From positions 13,552,983 to 13,616,982 of the forward strand of contig NC_087077.1 in NCBI RefSeq assembly GCF_026151205.1: a stretch of 64,000 bases of DNA, written 5' to 3'. Positions 34,801 to 43,239 of the stretch are shown here, in pieces. Source of the DNA: Bolinopsis microptera. Taxonomy: Eukaryota; Ctenophora; Tentaculata; Lobata; Bolinopsidae. The notes under the pieces are model-generated. The model searched no databases. It worked only from the letters and a program-made list of their open reading frames with translations, and was not told where the DNA came from. Made by a program: the position numbers and the translations under genes. Positions within the stretch are counted from its first letter, which is position 1, and each line of letters begins with the position of its first letter.

Positions 34801-36707
34801 AAGCATAGACTGAAACAGTTTAAAGACAAGTTTGACTAGCCCGGACGATCAACTTCTTTCATAGGATACAACTGGAAAAAGTAAGTAGCAAACTGCAGTG
34901 TTCTAAAAAATGCTCGTAAATTATGTAACCTAAGTCCTACAGATTTAATCTCTGCTTGACATCCCCCAGATATTGAGCTATTTATTGATCTGTTTCTCTG
35001 CGATTATAAATACCAGCGATATGCCTGTCCCTCGGACTTTTGGTCCTGCTTTGAAAATACAAGTCAGTTTGAGTCAATAAAACAAATTCAAACCACCCAG
35101 CTGGGCCTGGGGCTTGAATACATTTCGCGCCATAAAGTTGAATGAACCCTCCATTTCGCTTTCTTCGTAAAAAAGCGGATATAGCCACATCTTACTATAT
35201 ATAAAGCGAGACGATATATATATATATATTTATTTATCCGTGCCATTTTACTGACACCACGGCATCAACTTTAACACGACTTTCCGCAAAAACCGTAAAA
35301 GATATACAACTGAAACTTTTTTGACTGGGTCAAATGCTTTAATGGCCTTCAAATTGGCCAATAAATAGGAGTTTTAGAGCCCAAAATTTGGACCCCAAAG
35401 TGGTGTAAAAAACGCCAATTAAATAGGTAATAATTATTTTAGTCTCTTGAGTCTTGACACCACTTGCTTTAGGGTTAGACGGGTTCCTGCTAGTATATAT
35501 AATACATACATACAGCGGCTTCACGGTGCATTATAAAAAGTAAGATATTCCACCGACATGACTCCTATAACACTCTGTTTCTTGTGTAAATAGGGTAATA
35601 TCTGGACGTTATTCTGGTTCATATCAATTGCTCATTGACTACGTAATGTCCAATATTTAATGCCCATTTAATATTTTAAATCACAATCTGAAGAAAGCAC
35701 GACACTCAGTTTCTTATGTTTAACAAACTCAGTTCAACAGATCTGTTTACTTTAAATTATTGCAGAGTAATTAAAACAGACGCAGCACAATATATACTAC
35801 TATATATAGCCTATTATTTCAGTTTACAACTACTTGAGAGACTCGTGTAGTTGGATGGGGGCCAGGGGGGTCGTCGTCATTTGCCATTTATTATTGTAGT
35901 TTTGGCAAAATGGCAGCGACCCCCCCTATATCATTCTATATTGCAGACTATAACATTACCTTACATAACGATGGTAATGAGAAAAACACCGAACAATGGC
36001 TCCGACCAACAATGGAATTTTGTAATTAGGGTAGTTTTATTGTTTAATTTAGTTAGTTCAATTGAAATTAATATAATATAACTGACTCCAGAAGATTGTT
36101 CTTTGGTAATTTGTTGGGATAGCTGCCGTAAATCAAATTTAAATCTGATATGATCGTACTATTTGGAAAATAAAACCAATCAAAACGCAGATTATAGTTT
36201 CGAACATATCGTCCCTCTCTACTCGCTAGGAGTGTCTAAATTGTATAAACGATCATGTTTTTAACGACTGTGGCAATAGATAATGAATAATGATGAATTG
36301 ATAATACTATCGTTCAAACTTCAACGATTAATGAAAATAAAAAATCGTTCTGTGAGGATAAATCACGATGTCGGCTGGATATCTAGACCTTCATCAGCAT
36401 ACAAATATCAAAGTCATGATATAATTATGAACATGAGCTAGATCCATTATTTATCATAATGAAACCCGCATATTCAATAAATATTCATATTTACCATACA
36501 AACAACCTCTGATTAAAACTGACCGATGAACTGAGCTCCTCATATCACGTGACTGATTCTGTGTTTCTCTCCGACTGTAACACCCCTTCTCCTGCAGGTC
36601 CCTCCATGACGGGTATAGACAGTGCAATGAAACGCAGATATATTGGGATGGAGTTTTCAATAGGTGACGGTGCAGGTCCTAGCTCTGCCATGCACATAGG
36701 AGATTGA
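10842..36707 (+). CDS. GPATCH2/GPATCH2L-like nuclear protein, eight exons over 26 kb
   Basis: Exons: 10842-10935, 11069-11143, 12123-12262, 12644-12740, 28894-28986, 33190-33297, 33907-33969, 36598-36707 (TGA 36705-36707). Every junction is phase-consistent, giving about 260 residues. Recognisable family features, in order: an N-terminal basic SRGRSRKHK block followed by acidic/serine residues, a KKLKRRKNRKVKRTRV cluster (compare RRRRKVKR in the vertebrate proteins), an SSDSSLSLG stretch, then an acidic DADDELSCW segment resembling the conserved GDDEQSDW. A late MKRRYIG block sits where the family has DIKRRRK. No G-patch glycines follow, so it is closer to GPATCH2L in architecture. An upstream exon carrying the family's usual N-terminal EELVHDL segment was not found. 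Intron 4 (12741-28893) contains other genes. Function unknown; GPATCH2 proteins are nuclear. Confidence 0.6.
11144..12122. other. Intron 2 of the GPATCH2-like gene, with a C-tract and a small palindrome
   Basis: No coding signal. A run of about 14 C lies at 11481-11495. At 11775-11838 an imperfect inverted repeat (GTAAAACCCCGATTT ... AAATCGTGGTTTTAC) could be a short MITE end-to-end. Confidence 0.5.
13255..13325. repeat. GTACGTAC-rich palindromic repeats
   Basis: AGTACGTACCGTA, AGTACGTACGGTAC and AGTACGTACCGTAC occur within about 70 bp in both orientations. Nothing else is identifiable in 12741-13640, which is intronic. Confidence 0.5.
13648..13765. repeat. Near-perfect hairpin repeat
   Basis: GAGATAGGCCTTT at 13648 is matched by AAAGGCCTATCTC ending at 13765. 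The arms share ATTTTGAAAATCGTGGACCT around a short loop near 13706. It abuts the truncated end of a GPCR fragment, so it may mark the breakpoint of an insertion. Confidence 0.7.
13767..14002 (-). pseudogene. GPCR fragment: TM6-TM7 remnant
   Basis: On the minus strand the frame reads RQAAVTMALFTFLFLVCFLN through to NPVLYFCRMKSLR. It is nearly identical to TM6-TM7 of the two intact GPCRs at 17.3 and 21.2 kb, but it lacks TM1-TM5. The upstream side loses homology at about 14002, and a stop follows MKSLR at the edge of the hairpin repeat. It is a truncated duplicate in inverse orientation to its relatives. Confidence 0.75.
14003..17331. other. Intronic/intergenic stretch without recognisable genes
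   Basis: AT-rich DNA inside intron 4 of the GPATCH2-like gene. I see no exon-like sequence with conserved motifs, no tRNA and no clear repeat ends. It presumably includes the promoter of the GPCR at 17332. Confidence 0.4.
17332..18336 (+). CDS. Rhodopsin-like (class A) GPCR, orphan
   Basis: Single-exon ORF of 334 residues with seven hydrophobic segments. TM1 carries the conserved Asn in GLPGNIVSL (residue about 43), TM2 has Asp in SSIDICICV, and TM7 has NPVLYF. The DRY position at the end of TM3 reads VSRSI, so Arg is kept but the Asp is Ser. The TM6 CWxP motif is CNLP. An amphipathic basic tail (CRMKSMRDW) follows TM7. Ligand unknown. It shares long identical blocks with the gene at 21175, so the two are recent tandem duplicates. 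It lies in intron 4 of the GPATCH2-like gene, same strand. The repeat unit beginning at 18337 directly follows its stop codon. Confidence 0.88.
   Translation: MTQLPPSTPDVDEFLSEEQFRIYDTLLAVILTLCTLVGLPGNIVSLLYFYSAKQENFSNLIYSLVSSIDICICVVQIPVMIALFNTRRPGVFAEPTFCKAWNAAFFYLQQMSMFLVLLMSVSRSIKVIFLQYQIRRRYLVVSFLLYSCIIAIRFTMVWIFGREDQTMFVYRHEDVQCFYDLKTEPFSYIDQLIFALCVGIPPIVTTISFIIFIVVLCQKSKVSQMNKTRRQAAVTMGMFTILFLACNLPCLVNNTLWFVTKLYRGNFYGSTFMFYYSWVISEVFCTVLNAALNPVLYFCRMKSMRDWVQSQIMRTAHEYGIFLSARVAAIDTLN
18337..18578 (+). repeat. Interspersed repeat copy 1 (starts CTAGCAGGAACCCGT)
   Basis: It begins immediately after the GPCR stop codon and shares CTAGCAGGAACCCGT, AGTGGTGTCAAGA, the AAAAAAGTTTCA word and TTTTCGCGGAAAGTC-like words, in the same order, with the inverted copy at about 35213-35501. 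It ends in TA-rich sequence. It is moderately diverged, with no protein coding. An old MITE-like or retroposed repeat is likely. Confidence 0.6.
18579..18655. repeat. Tandem duplication of an AT-rich 30-mer
   Basis: GTCGTGGACCATTTATATAT is repeated twice in about 60 bp, followed by ATGGTATA repeats. Confidence 0.7.
18657..18834. mobile_element. Possible Tc1/mariner-like remnant flanked by TA
   Basis: The segment runs between TA dinucleotides from CAGTGAAAAAG to GGGCCACCCTG. The right end resembles the end of the better preserved element at 60196-60965 (GGCCCACCCTG-TA). The left end matches only in its first bases, so this call is weak. Confidence 0.3.
18837..21174. other. Intergenic DNA between the two GPCRs
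   Basis: No coding sequence recognised. It contains a small hairpin (GTGGTTATATC/GATATAACCAC) at about 19569-19603 and the tandem repeat listed at 19652. It presumably includes the promoter of the 21175 gene. Confidence 0.4.
19652..19740. repeat. Three imperfect tandem copies of about 31 bp
   Basis: The word GTGTTCATTTGATTGGTAAG (first copy GTGTCCATTTGATTGCTAAG) recurs three times, separated by GCTGAACG-like spacers. Confidence 0.7.
21175..22221 (+). CDS. Rhodopsin-like (class A) GPCR, orphan, paralogue of 17332
   Basis: Single-exon ORF, 348 residues. The N-terminus has two N-glycosylation sequons (NIT, NTS) and precedes TM1. Conserved features are GLPGNIVSL in TM1, SIDVCTCV in TM2, SVSRSI replacing DRY, CNLP in TM6 and NPVLYF in TM7, with a basic CRMKSLRDW helix 8. 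Several 20-residue blocks are identical to the paralogue at 17332, including the TM1 region and QIPVM-ALFNTRRPGVF. A CAG immediately precedes the ATG, so a 5' UTR intron is possible. The second extracellular loop and C-tail are the most diverged parts, the usual pattern for a ligand-diversifying receptor family; ligand unknown. Confidence 0.88.
   Translation: MNNITTVAMTTVAPNTSPDLKEFLSSELSNICDTLLALLLTLCTLVGLPGNIVSLLYFYSVKHKNFSNLIYTIVCSIDVCTCVVQIPVMVALFNTRRPGVFGETIFCKGWSVAFYYLQQMSMFLVMLLSVSRSIKLIFLQYQIRRRYLIFSFLLYSGLFAIRFIIVLIFEEDDNTFMYRFTDIYCLYDVVEEPLPYIDQLIHSIGVGCPPIITTISFTAFLFMLFRNGQISKTNKKKHQAAVTMGIFTILHLACNLPCFLNNILWFITELEYPEDYPEPFYGSKFMFYYSWLISDVASMVINATLNPVLYFCRMKSLRDWINAVVHGNRPTESIDLSPQVVIANSTAN
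22862..24809 (-). CDS. UNC93-like major facilitator superfamily membrane protein
   Basis: Exons on the minus strand in transcription order: 24811-24656 (ATG at 24809), 24513-24346, 24203-24081, 23944-23764, 23558-22862 (stop TGA at 22864-22862). All junctions are phase-consistent, giving about 440 residues, close to the roughly 457 of vertebrate UNC93A. The start fits the family: a short polar N-terminus followed at once by a hydrophobic helix (WNIFVVSMLLMLLYAALNPA). The second exon has SLVSIVGGIIAPPLRTVMGY, matching the conserved TM2 and loop. The third has GLGEGIIWVVIPNFVTITSE and a conserved ERN, the family's GxGxxxLW..Q.xYLT...RN region. UNC93 proteins are MFS-fold membrane proteins without demonstrated transport in most cases. 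The last acceptor (CTCAG/AGG at 23558) has a poor pyrimidine tract and is the least certain junction. It lies antisense within intron 4 of the GPATCH2-like gene. Confidence 0.72.
24812..27442. other. Intronic/intergenic DNA upstream of the UNC93-like gene
   Basis: AT-rich, with only short ORFs that lack recognisable domains. It should contain the promoter of the minus-strand UNC93-like gene just above 24811. No repeat structure stands out by eye. Confidence 0.4.
27443..27591. mobile_element. hAT-type MITE with 8-bp target-site duplication
   Basis: A 149-bp element with terminal inverted repeats CAGGGACAAAAGGATTTCGC and the matching end (GCGATTTCCTTTTGTCCCTG). It is flanked on both sides by ATGAACGT (27435-27442 and 27592-27599). 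An 8-bp duplication with CAGGG termini is the hAT superfamily signature. It has no coding capacity, so it would be mobilised in trans. Confidence 0.85.
27711..27926. repeat. 23-bp minisatellite, about nine copies
   Basis: The unit is GTCAACAAATG + TACAGTGTACAG, with one copy changed (GGACAG) and the last two diverged. TGTACAGTGTACA is itself a dyad. Confidence 0.95.
29524..32314. repeat. 475-bp satellite array with an internal orientation switch
   Basis: From about 29535 to 30238 roughly 1.5 units run forward. At 30238/30239 the orientation flips, and about 4.3 units run in reverse to about 32300. The word CCCACTCCTCATTTC recurs at 30239, 30714, 31189, 31646 and 32121, giving periods of 475, 475, 457 and 475; the third unit lacks 18 bp. 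Units are almost identical. Each contains a hairpin (AAATTATTCGAGA/TCTCGAATAATTT). The array is bracketed by 13-bp direct repeats AAAATACAAATTA (29524-29536 and 32302-32314). It is non-coding and lies in intron 5 of the GPATCH2-like gene. Confidence 0.92.
32315..33189. other. Remainder of intron 5, GPATCH2-like gene
   Basis: AT-rich intronic DNA between the satellite and exon 6. No gene or repeat is recognised. Confidence 0.4.
33292..33530. repeat. Tandem repeat that copies the exon 6 splice donor
   Basis: The boundary GACGAG/GTGAGGAG (donor at 33298) is repeated with following intron sequence, so identical donors also occur at 33356, 33411 and 33469 (spacing 55-58 bp). Each copy continues GTGAGGAGAAAA(C/G)AATATGTAG and AATAATACCAGTA. 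Use of a downstream donor would either shift the frame (second and third copies) or run into an in-frame TGA (fourth). Confidence 0.88.
34264..34312. repeat. 11-bp tandem repeat GTAGCTGAGGT
   Basis: Four copies, the third with A for G. Confidence 0.9.
35213..35501 (-). repeat. Interspersed repeat copy 2 (inverted relative to 18337)
   Basis: On the minus strand it starts CTAGCAGGAACCCGTCTAAC and carries the same ordered words as the copy after the 17332 GPCR, including AAAAAAGTTTCA and GCGGAAAGTC, then TA-rich sequence. Divergence and small indels show that neither copy is recent. Confidence 0.6.
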
Positions 36708-37061
36708 TTCGTGCTGCACGTGCACGTAACTCTGCACGTGCTGTTATTTGCGCGCAGATCACTGAGAGCTTGCCCAAACCAAAGATGATGCAGAAAACCG
36801 AAGTTTCTAAATATTATTTAGAGGTCAGATAAGAGCGATCTAGTGTAGGAACGTAATAGCTTAATAGATAATTAACTAATGTCACTAATAGCGTATCAGT
36901 ATAAAGCGCACAACAATTGAGAGTAATATAACAAATGGTACAGCTACACGGACTATACTGCTGCTGTAGTTAATACACTCTTTACTTAGAGTTTACTTTG
37001 TACAATGTACACTGTTTTGTTATAGTCCCCCCGTTATATTGTTTTATTGCATTGTTCTATC

Positions 37062-37067
37062 AATAAA
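37062..37067 (+). terminator. AATAAA polyadenylation signal, GPATCH2-like gene
   Basis: Canonical hexamer about 355 nt after the stop at 36707, in an otherwise non-coding tail. It supports 36598-36707 as the terminal exon. Confidence 0.55.
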
Positions 37068-38299
37068 GCTTCAAAGGATAAGATTTGGTTGGAATTTCAT
37101 GATTTTCGATTTCATTCTGTCAAATGTCAGCTGTGAGAGTGATGGACCTTAGCCCTCAAACGAAAAGATTGTATCTCAACTGAAACGTTGTGACCACAGA
37201 ACAGTCAGAAAAGATGCTCAAATAAATCTCAAAGATAAGATTTATAGAGGAATATGGACAATAAACTACAATCAAATCTGGCACACTTTAAACTGTAGAC
37301 CTCAAAGTGCGTACAGTATTACTATTAACCAGGAACAGTTTTGAAACAAGCCGCTTGAATCAAGAGATTGAGGAGAATACACCGGTTATATTTGCTCCTT
37401 CAACTCTCCAGCCCTTTGATCGTGCATTGACGCATTGTTCAAATCAACAAAGGGTTTCTTCTTCTTCAAGCCCTTGTTCACTATACTAGGGTTTCATGTC
37501 TGCGAGATCAACTGAATTCAAGCGAATTTAAATGAATGCTGGATTCTGGAGAGTAAAGCTGAAATTTACCGCCTTTTTCTGAAAGATTGGCTAATACTTA
37601 ATGAAAGAACGTCAGCTGCAATAATATTTTTATTTTTTATGTACCAATTCCATTATCGGCAGCAATTTAGATGGATTAGTGTGGCTATGAAATACACAGC
37701 TACGGTATTATGAGGAAAATGTATGATTTTTTTTGTTGAAAAGTGTGACGTCACTCTATGATAAATTTCTGCTGATAACGGATAAGGTAGTAAGTTATTA
37801 TGAGAAATTATGATTATTGCCGTTTCAGAATTTGACGACACATAAATTTAATTCAAAATCAGATACCTGGAACGCAAGCCCGCCAGTATTATTGATTTCA
37901 TCATTGGTTTAATGCTTTTATGTAACTTTAAAGGAAGTCAGAAGGCGTGGTCAAAATATTTGAAATATTAGCACTGGGTTTTGCTTTTGCGTCCAACTTT
38001 TGAAATTTAGATGACAGTCAGTTGAGACTTTTAGAGTGCAGCACTTTGGTTTAGCTATCAATTTATTGCTATTTTAGACAAATAACTTGCACTGCCACAA
38101 TTTTTTTTCACATTTAGATAGATAAATCAACATGATTCAAAACCTCAGGTCTAAACCCTTACCATCGAAAGCAATCATAAAATAAATTTCATTGCACAGA
38201 ATCATTAAAGCCTTTCCAAAAGCTTTATTATCTAGTTATCTATGTTCTTCTGTATTAAATGTAGGATTAAATGCGAAATTTCGTTTTTGGTCAACGGTA
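37068..38299. other. Intergenic DNA
   Basis: No gene, RNA or repeat recognised. Short ORFs here show no domain or compositional support. Confidence 0.4.
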
Positions 38300-38303
38300 T
38301 TAA

Positions 38304-39655
38304 GGGGGCATACACCAAAACAGTGGTTTGTGCCGTCCAGACCAAATGACCTCATAGGCAGTTCAGTGACCTTCTAGCGCACCGTTTCCACACCAAAAAA
38401 AATTATTTTGAGAATTCCCATTTTTGTAATCGAGCATTTCCTGGTTGAGAGTGCAATTTTCGGAAAACATTATTTTGTGGTTGAGACGGTATAAGTAAAT
38501 AATTTCTTGCGGTATCGAGTTGAAATTTTGCTCGCCCTTTATTCACATCTATTTCAAGGTGTGTGTAAAATCTTGATATTGTATCTAAAAAGGCTGGTGT
38601 GTTATGAATTTTTAAAGTCAAAAAGCTAAAATTGTCCTTTTCAGGCTTATTTTAACAAAAAGACAGTCAGGGAAGATCGGATTGATTTGATGCTTGACAT
38701 CAAATTGTTCTCTGAATTCTGGCGCAGTTTTTGATGCCCTCAAAAATGTTTTTACTCATTCAGCTTCAGATCTATTGGACCTCAAAGCCAAACAACAAAT
38801 TTAGGCACATTTTTCGGTTTTAATATTTACTGATTTTTCTAAAATTTTGATAGGAATGTGCTAGTGACTTTTTGAAGGGTGCAAAATAACCGCAACTAGC
38901 ACATTTATATATGAGTTATGAACAACAAAACACCCTAAAATGCTTCCCTTTGAAGTTATGGGAGAAAATGTGATTTTTTATCTGCAAAGCCAAAAAATCA
39001 CATTTTCTCCCATAACTTCAAAGGGAAGCATTTTAGGGTGTTTTGTTGTTCATAACTCATATATAAATGTGCTAGTTGCGGTTATTTTGCACCCTTCAAA
39101 AAGTCACTAGCACATTCCTATCAAAATTTTAGAAAAATCAGTAAATATTAAAACCGAAAAATGTGCCTAAATTTGTTGTTTGGCTTTGAGGTCCAATAGA
39201 TCTGAAGCTGAATGAGTAAAAACATTTTTGAGGGCATCAAAAACTGCGCCAAAATTCAGAGAACAATTTGATGTCAAGCATCAAATCAATCCGATCTTCC
39301 CTGACTGTCTTTTTGTTAAAATAAGCCTGAAAAGGACAATTTTAGCTTTTTGACTTTAAAAATTCATAACACACCAGCCTTTTTAGATACGATATCAAGA
39401 TTTTACACACACCTTGACATAGATGTGAATAAACGGCGAGCAAAATTTCAACTCGATACCGCAAGAAATTATTTACTTATACCGTCTCAACCACAAAATA
39501 ATTTTGTCCGAAAATTGCACTGTCAACCAGAAAATGCTCGATAACAAAAATGGGAATTCTCAAAATAATTTTTTTTGGTGTGGAAACGGTGCGCTAGAAG
39601 GTCACTGAACTGCCTATGAGGTCATTTGGTCTGGACAGATTTGGTGTATGCCCCC
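38304..39655. mobile_element. 1.35-kb foldback element with TTAA target duplication
   Basis: The termini are GGGGGCATACACCAAA and its reverse complement, flanked by TTAA on each side (38300-38303, 39656-39659). The two arms, about 670 bp each, are near-perfect inverted copies around a loop of about 12 bases at 38980-38991. A TTAA duplication is typical of piggyBac and Kolobok elements. No transposase is encoded; the mirrored short ORFs in both arms follow from the symmetry. Confidence 0.85.
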
Positions 39656-39659
39656 TTAA

Positions 39660-40587
39660 TAAGCACTAAGTTTGAATATTCATCTTGTCCGTTCATGAAT
39701 ATCTTATTTTACCTATTTTTACCTTTAATTTCATCTTTAAAGTGCCTTTTTCGGGTTATTGACAACAATCTCGGGAAATGTTAATTGGATGTTTTACAAA
39801 TATTATATTTCAAAGTCTTCTCAGATTATAGTCTCGTTATATTACTATTAGTTCTGTAAATATATTTGTTTATTATTAATAACTGATTACCTTGTTACGT
39901 TATTTGTAAATTGCCGATCTTCGTGTGCCGTAAAACATCGATTAAACAAACCATTTTAACACAAAAATCCTTGCTGATTCGCCTAGTTTTGAAAAGGGAT
40001 CTTGAGAAGTTCCATCAAATCACAAAACATCCCATATAATAGATACGCCAGAAATGAGAGTTGTCATGAATTTAAAATTTACTATTCGATGTTTTACCGT
40101 AGCGTTCACAGGCAACTGTATTGTTGTGTTTACGAAATAGTGAACTAAGTTTCACTTTTTCTTATGTTCAAGAAATATCTATATACTTGGTTAACCTAAT
40201 TGTACATTCCTGTACATTGTCTGTGTCTAGAGTTTACTTCGCCCTCAATTAAAACAAACTCATTTGACTGTAAGCGATCCCTGAATTTCGAATGATACAT
40301 GAATTTAATGCATACATTTTCAATTCCATACCCTTTAAATTTAAAATCTAATACCCTTGCTTTATTTGCAGGATGTTGAAAATGACGGTCATGGCAGTCA
40401 AATGAAAAAGGAAACCACACAAGACACCTTTCACGGTCGTCCGGCTCAGTAAATCCGGGGAGGAGACATTACAAGGACTCCGCCAGTTCGTAGAACTTAC
40501 CGGGACTCGGGAACCAGGACTCAGTTAACTTAGGAACCAACCAATTTAAGTCAACTCAGTCTCCGTGTACACTTCCGACAGTATAAG
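39660..40587. other. Upstream region of membralin
   Basis: Non-coding AT-rich DNA. A good acceptor (TTTATTTGCAG) ends at about 40370, followed by a short open stretch that stops at about 40452. This is most simply a 5' UTR exon of the membralin gene starting at 40588. Confidence 0.4.
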
Positions 40588-42210
40588 ATGGACATCCTCC
40601 ACGCCAACGACTACATGATGGCTCAAACCCACATCCGCCTCTTCCACCGCCTCTTCTACAAAGTGAGTCTGTTCTATGCAACCAACGTCCCACGTGCACT
40701 TCGCCGGGTCATAGACCGGATCATGATGGTACAGACGGGAGTTTGTATATTCCTCCTGCTCTACGTCCACCAGGCCTTCCTCAGTCGGAGTGGTACATGT
40801 CTTGACTCTCTGGTGGACACCTGGCCTAAAGACGGGATTGTCAGGGTTCAGGTAAACACCACCAAGACATTCTATTCGCTACCGCTGGAACAAGAAATCC
40901 TGTACGAAGAAGAGAGATACATCATGGAGTACTCCCTCCACTACTCCTTCCTGAGGATGGATGACGCTCTGAGGACTAACCTCAGCATCCCCGTCACCAA
41001 CTTCACCGTGGAGAAACACGATCCCTGCTTTGGCAACCTCTTTAGCCGGTTTCTGCTGGAGAATCTGTTTGGGTATGATGATGTGTTGATGAGCAGTTTT
41101 AAAAAGGTAGCGTCCAATGTGTCCAACAAGGGTTTTCTGAGGAACGTGATCACAGGTGAACACTACCGTTTTATCGACATGTGGATCAATAAACTAAATT
41201 ATATCCTCTCCTTCGTTCTGATGATTGTGTTGACGTCTGTCATCGCCATGCTGATGAGGCTGTGTCATCACCAACTCTTCAAGTTCTTCTGTAAACTGCT
41301 CTTCGCTCTCCAACAGAACCAAGTGCTCTACCCTGTTTGGATGCCGTTTCCCATCGCTTCCTTACTAACCATGTTCCTGGGACTGTGGGGTCTGGAAACC
41401 ATCATGACGGAGCTGCTAGACGACCCTATGGTCAGCTTTCACCTCATAGCCTTCGTCTGGATGGCAGACAACTACTACACTATCTGCTGTCACAGCTACC
41501 TCTCCCGGAAATACTTCCCTAGATTCTTCTACCTGTCGAGCTACCTCTTTTACGGCTTCCACAGTCAGTTCAACGGCCAGTTCTCAGGCCTTGCTCTGGT
41601 GACCACCTTCATGACCACCCAGCTCTGTATGGTATATTTCTACCACAAGTATGAAATACCCATCATAGAGCTGTTCATCACCAGGACGAGGAGGGAGCAG
41701 CAACACGCCAACCCTCTCACCGTTGAGGCAATGGTTACAAGTCTGGTTCAGCTGCAACAGAACGGATACGTGTCTCTGGAGCCGTACATCCCGACTTTAG
41801 AGCGGCGAGTGTTCGACCTGTCCCACTACCAGCACATGTTGAGGAGCAGGTGGATGATAATGTGGAGGCACATCTCCAGGTACCACCAGGTCTCCAGGTA
41901 TCTCCAGCTGGTCGGGATTGATCCCGTCCCCCCTCATGAGGAGGGTAACCAGTATATGATGCCAGAAGTTGTTGAGGACCCGGACAGGTCCCAAGATACC
42001 ACCAGCGAGGGCACGGAGGACCAGGATACCACCACTTCATCAGATCCGTATCTAGATATCAGTCCGATTCACCGTCAGAGTAGTAGTTCAAGTCTTCTCG
42101 GCGGTCTGAGGAGAAGGGAGACCACCCTTAGTGAGGAACTTGCAAACTCTCAATCAGTGTCTGAGCCGGATTTAAATGTAGATAATGATAATGCTGAGTA
42201 TTATTTGTAG
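40588..42210 (+). CDS. TMEM259: Membralin (TMEM259 family), intronless
   Basis: An uninterrupted ORF of 540 residues. The N-terminal FHRLFYKVSLFYATNVPRAL segment followed by a hydrophobic helix (about 50-65, FLLLYVHQAFLSRSGTCLD) is the membralin signature. A lumenal/extracellular domain with an FTVEKHDPCFG segment and Asn-x-Ser/Thr sites follows. Further membrane segments lie at about 205-228, 255-275 and 285-350 (including FHLIAFVWMADNYYTICCHS and YGFHSQFNGQFSGLAL). The C-terminal 170 residues are cytosolic-type, acidic and Ser-rich. In vertebrates membralin is an ER protein of the ERAD machinery and is encoded by many exons. The start matches the family's RLF-HRLFY beginning, and a polyadenylation signal follows at 42519. 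Confidence 0.88.
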   Translation: MDILHANDYMMAQTHIRLFHRLFYKVSLFYATNVPRALRRVIDRIMMVQTGVCIFLLLYVHQAFLSRSGTCLDSLVDTWPKDGIVRVQVNTTKTFYSLPLEQEILYEEERYIMEYSLHYSFLRMDDALRTNLSIPVTNFTVEKHDPCFGNLFSRFLLENLFGYDDVLMSSFKKVASNVSNKGFLRNVITGEHYRFIDMWINKLNYILSFVLMIVLTSVIAMLMRLCHHQLFKFFCKLLFALQQNQVLYPVWMPFPIASLLTMFLGLWGLETIMTELLDDPMVSFHLIAFVWMADNYYTICCHSYLSRKYFPRFFYLSSYLFYGFHSQFNGQFSGLALVTTFMTTQLCMVYFYHKYEIPIIELFITRTRREQQHANPLTVEAMVTSLVQLQQNGYVSLEPYIPTLERRVFDLSHYQHMLRSRWMIMWRHISRYHQVSRYLQLVGIDPVPPHEEGNQYMMPEVVEDPDRSQDTTSEGTEDQDTTTSSDPYLDISPIHRQSSSSSLLGGLRRRETTLSEELANSQSVSEPDLNVDNDNAEYYL

Positions 42211-42518
42211 TGAAGATTGATTTGTTGCAGTTTGAAACGAAGATATTTAAAGTTTAATGTAGGGTTAGATACGCGCACAGCTTGGTCGCACAAAGTCACG
42301 GACGGTATTGCTTTTGATATATGTTGAAATATTCAAGATATAATACTATGAAATTGTCCAGTGTAATTTGTTTTGTATATTTGGAACGAATTCCCCGAGC
42401 AATTATTTGAACTTCTTTGAATGAACTTCCGACATTTTATTGTGAAAGAACAGACAGATTTGTAATTTATATCAAATTACTGTTTTTTATGTATCAGCTG
42501 TGAATGCCGAATGCCTCA

Positions 42519-42524
42519 AATAAA
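42519..42524 (+). terminator. AATAAA polyadenylation signal, membralin
   Basis: Canonical hexamer 309 nt downstream of the TAG stop at 42208-42210. Confidence 0.6.
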
Positions 42525-43239
42525 TTTATTTCATCTATTTGGTCGTCAGATTATTTGCATCGCATTTTGATTTAAAATCAAGTTATAAAACTTTGTTGTA
42601 TTATATTTAAATAAAAATTGCAATTTCTTTTAAACTGGACCAAAGATGTTTCTCGACCAAATTGTTGGAAAGTTAAGTAAGTTGCAAGGGTAAGTATGAT
42701 AAATGAGAGGTATGAAATAATAAATATTGTGTTATTCCCCTGTGTATGACTGATATCACCACGTCTGGATTCTGGTTTTGTCAACACTCGCTTATTTTCA
42801 CTCGTTTCAGTAAAACAAGCACGGAAATACAAGTATTAAAGTGAAGGTATGAACGTTGGTACTGACAGAGGGTGCAACAAGTTTGCTTTCGCACGTGACA
42901 GAGATTCTTGAATTTTTGGCCGATACCACAAGCTGGTCGGTTAATTTTTGTCACGTGTCAAAGCAAGGTTGACCAATCTCCCTGTCCCAACCGACGTCTA
43001 TCATATTAAGAAATTAGTTATGTTGGTAGAATTGGCAGCTGAATTGTTAAAGGTTAACAATTAATGTTGCTTAAGACTAACTGATTTTGTTGATAATTGA
43101 AGAGGACGAACTTATCATATTACGATATCTCGTTCTACTATTCATTAAATTCAACCAAGGAAGTGCCACTCCTAGCAACTAATTTGTTCTCCAGGCTTAT
43201 TTTGTAACGTCAATATTTCATAATTAACTTCCCTCAGCA
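42525..43239. other. Spacer between membralin and the cyclophilin gene
   Basis: No exon recognised. It ends in an acceptor-like TTCCCTCAG at 43237, two bases before the cyclophilin ATG, which implies a 5' UTR intron here. Confidence 0.4.

Larger units (their letters stand above)
33970..36597. other. Intron 7 of the GPATCH2-like gene
   Basis: No coding exon found. It contains an 11-bp tandem repeat (GTAGCTGAGGT, four copies, about 34264-34312), a (TA)n run near 35217, and the inverted copy of the interspersed repeat at about 35213-35501. Confidence 0.45.

Noticed and set aside
38403-39544. The same 64-72-residue ORF in both arms of the foldback (MTLKIHNTPAFLD-like)
   Set aside because: Identity between arms is expected from the palindrome, and there is no domain. 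Transposase origin cannot be supported.
40371-40452. Short open stretch after a good acceptor, upstream of membralin
   Set aside because: It stops before the membralin ATG and has no family match; more likely 5' UTR.
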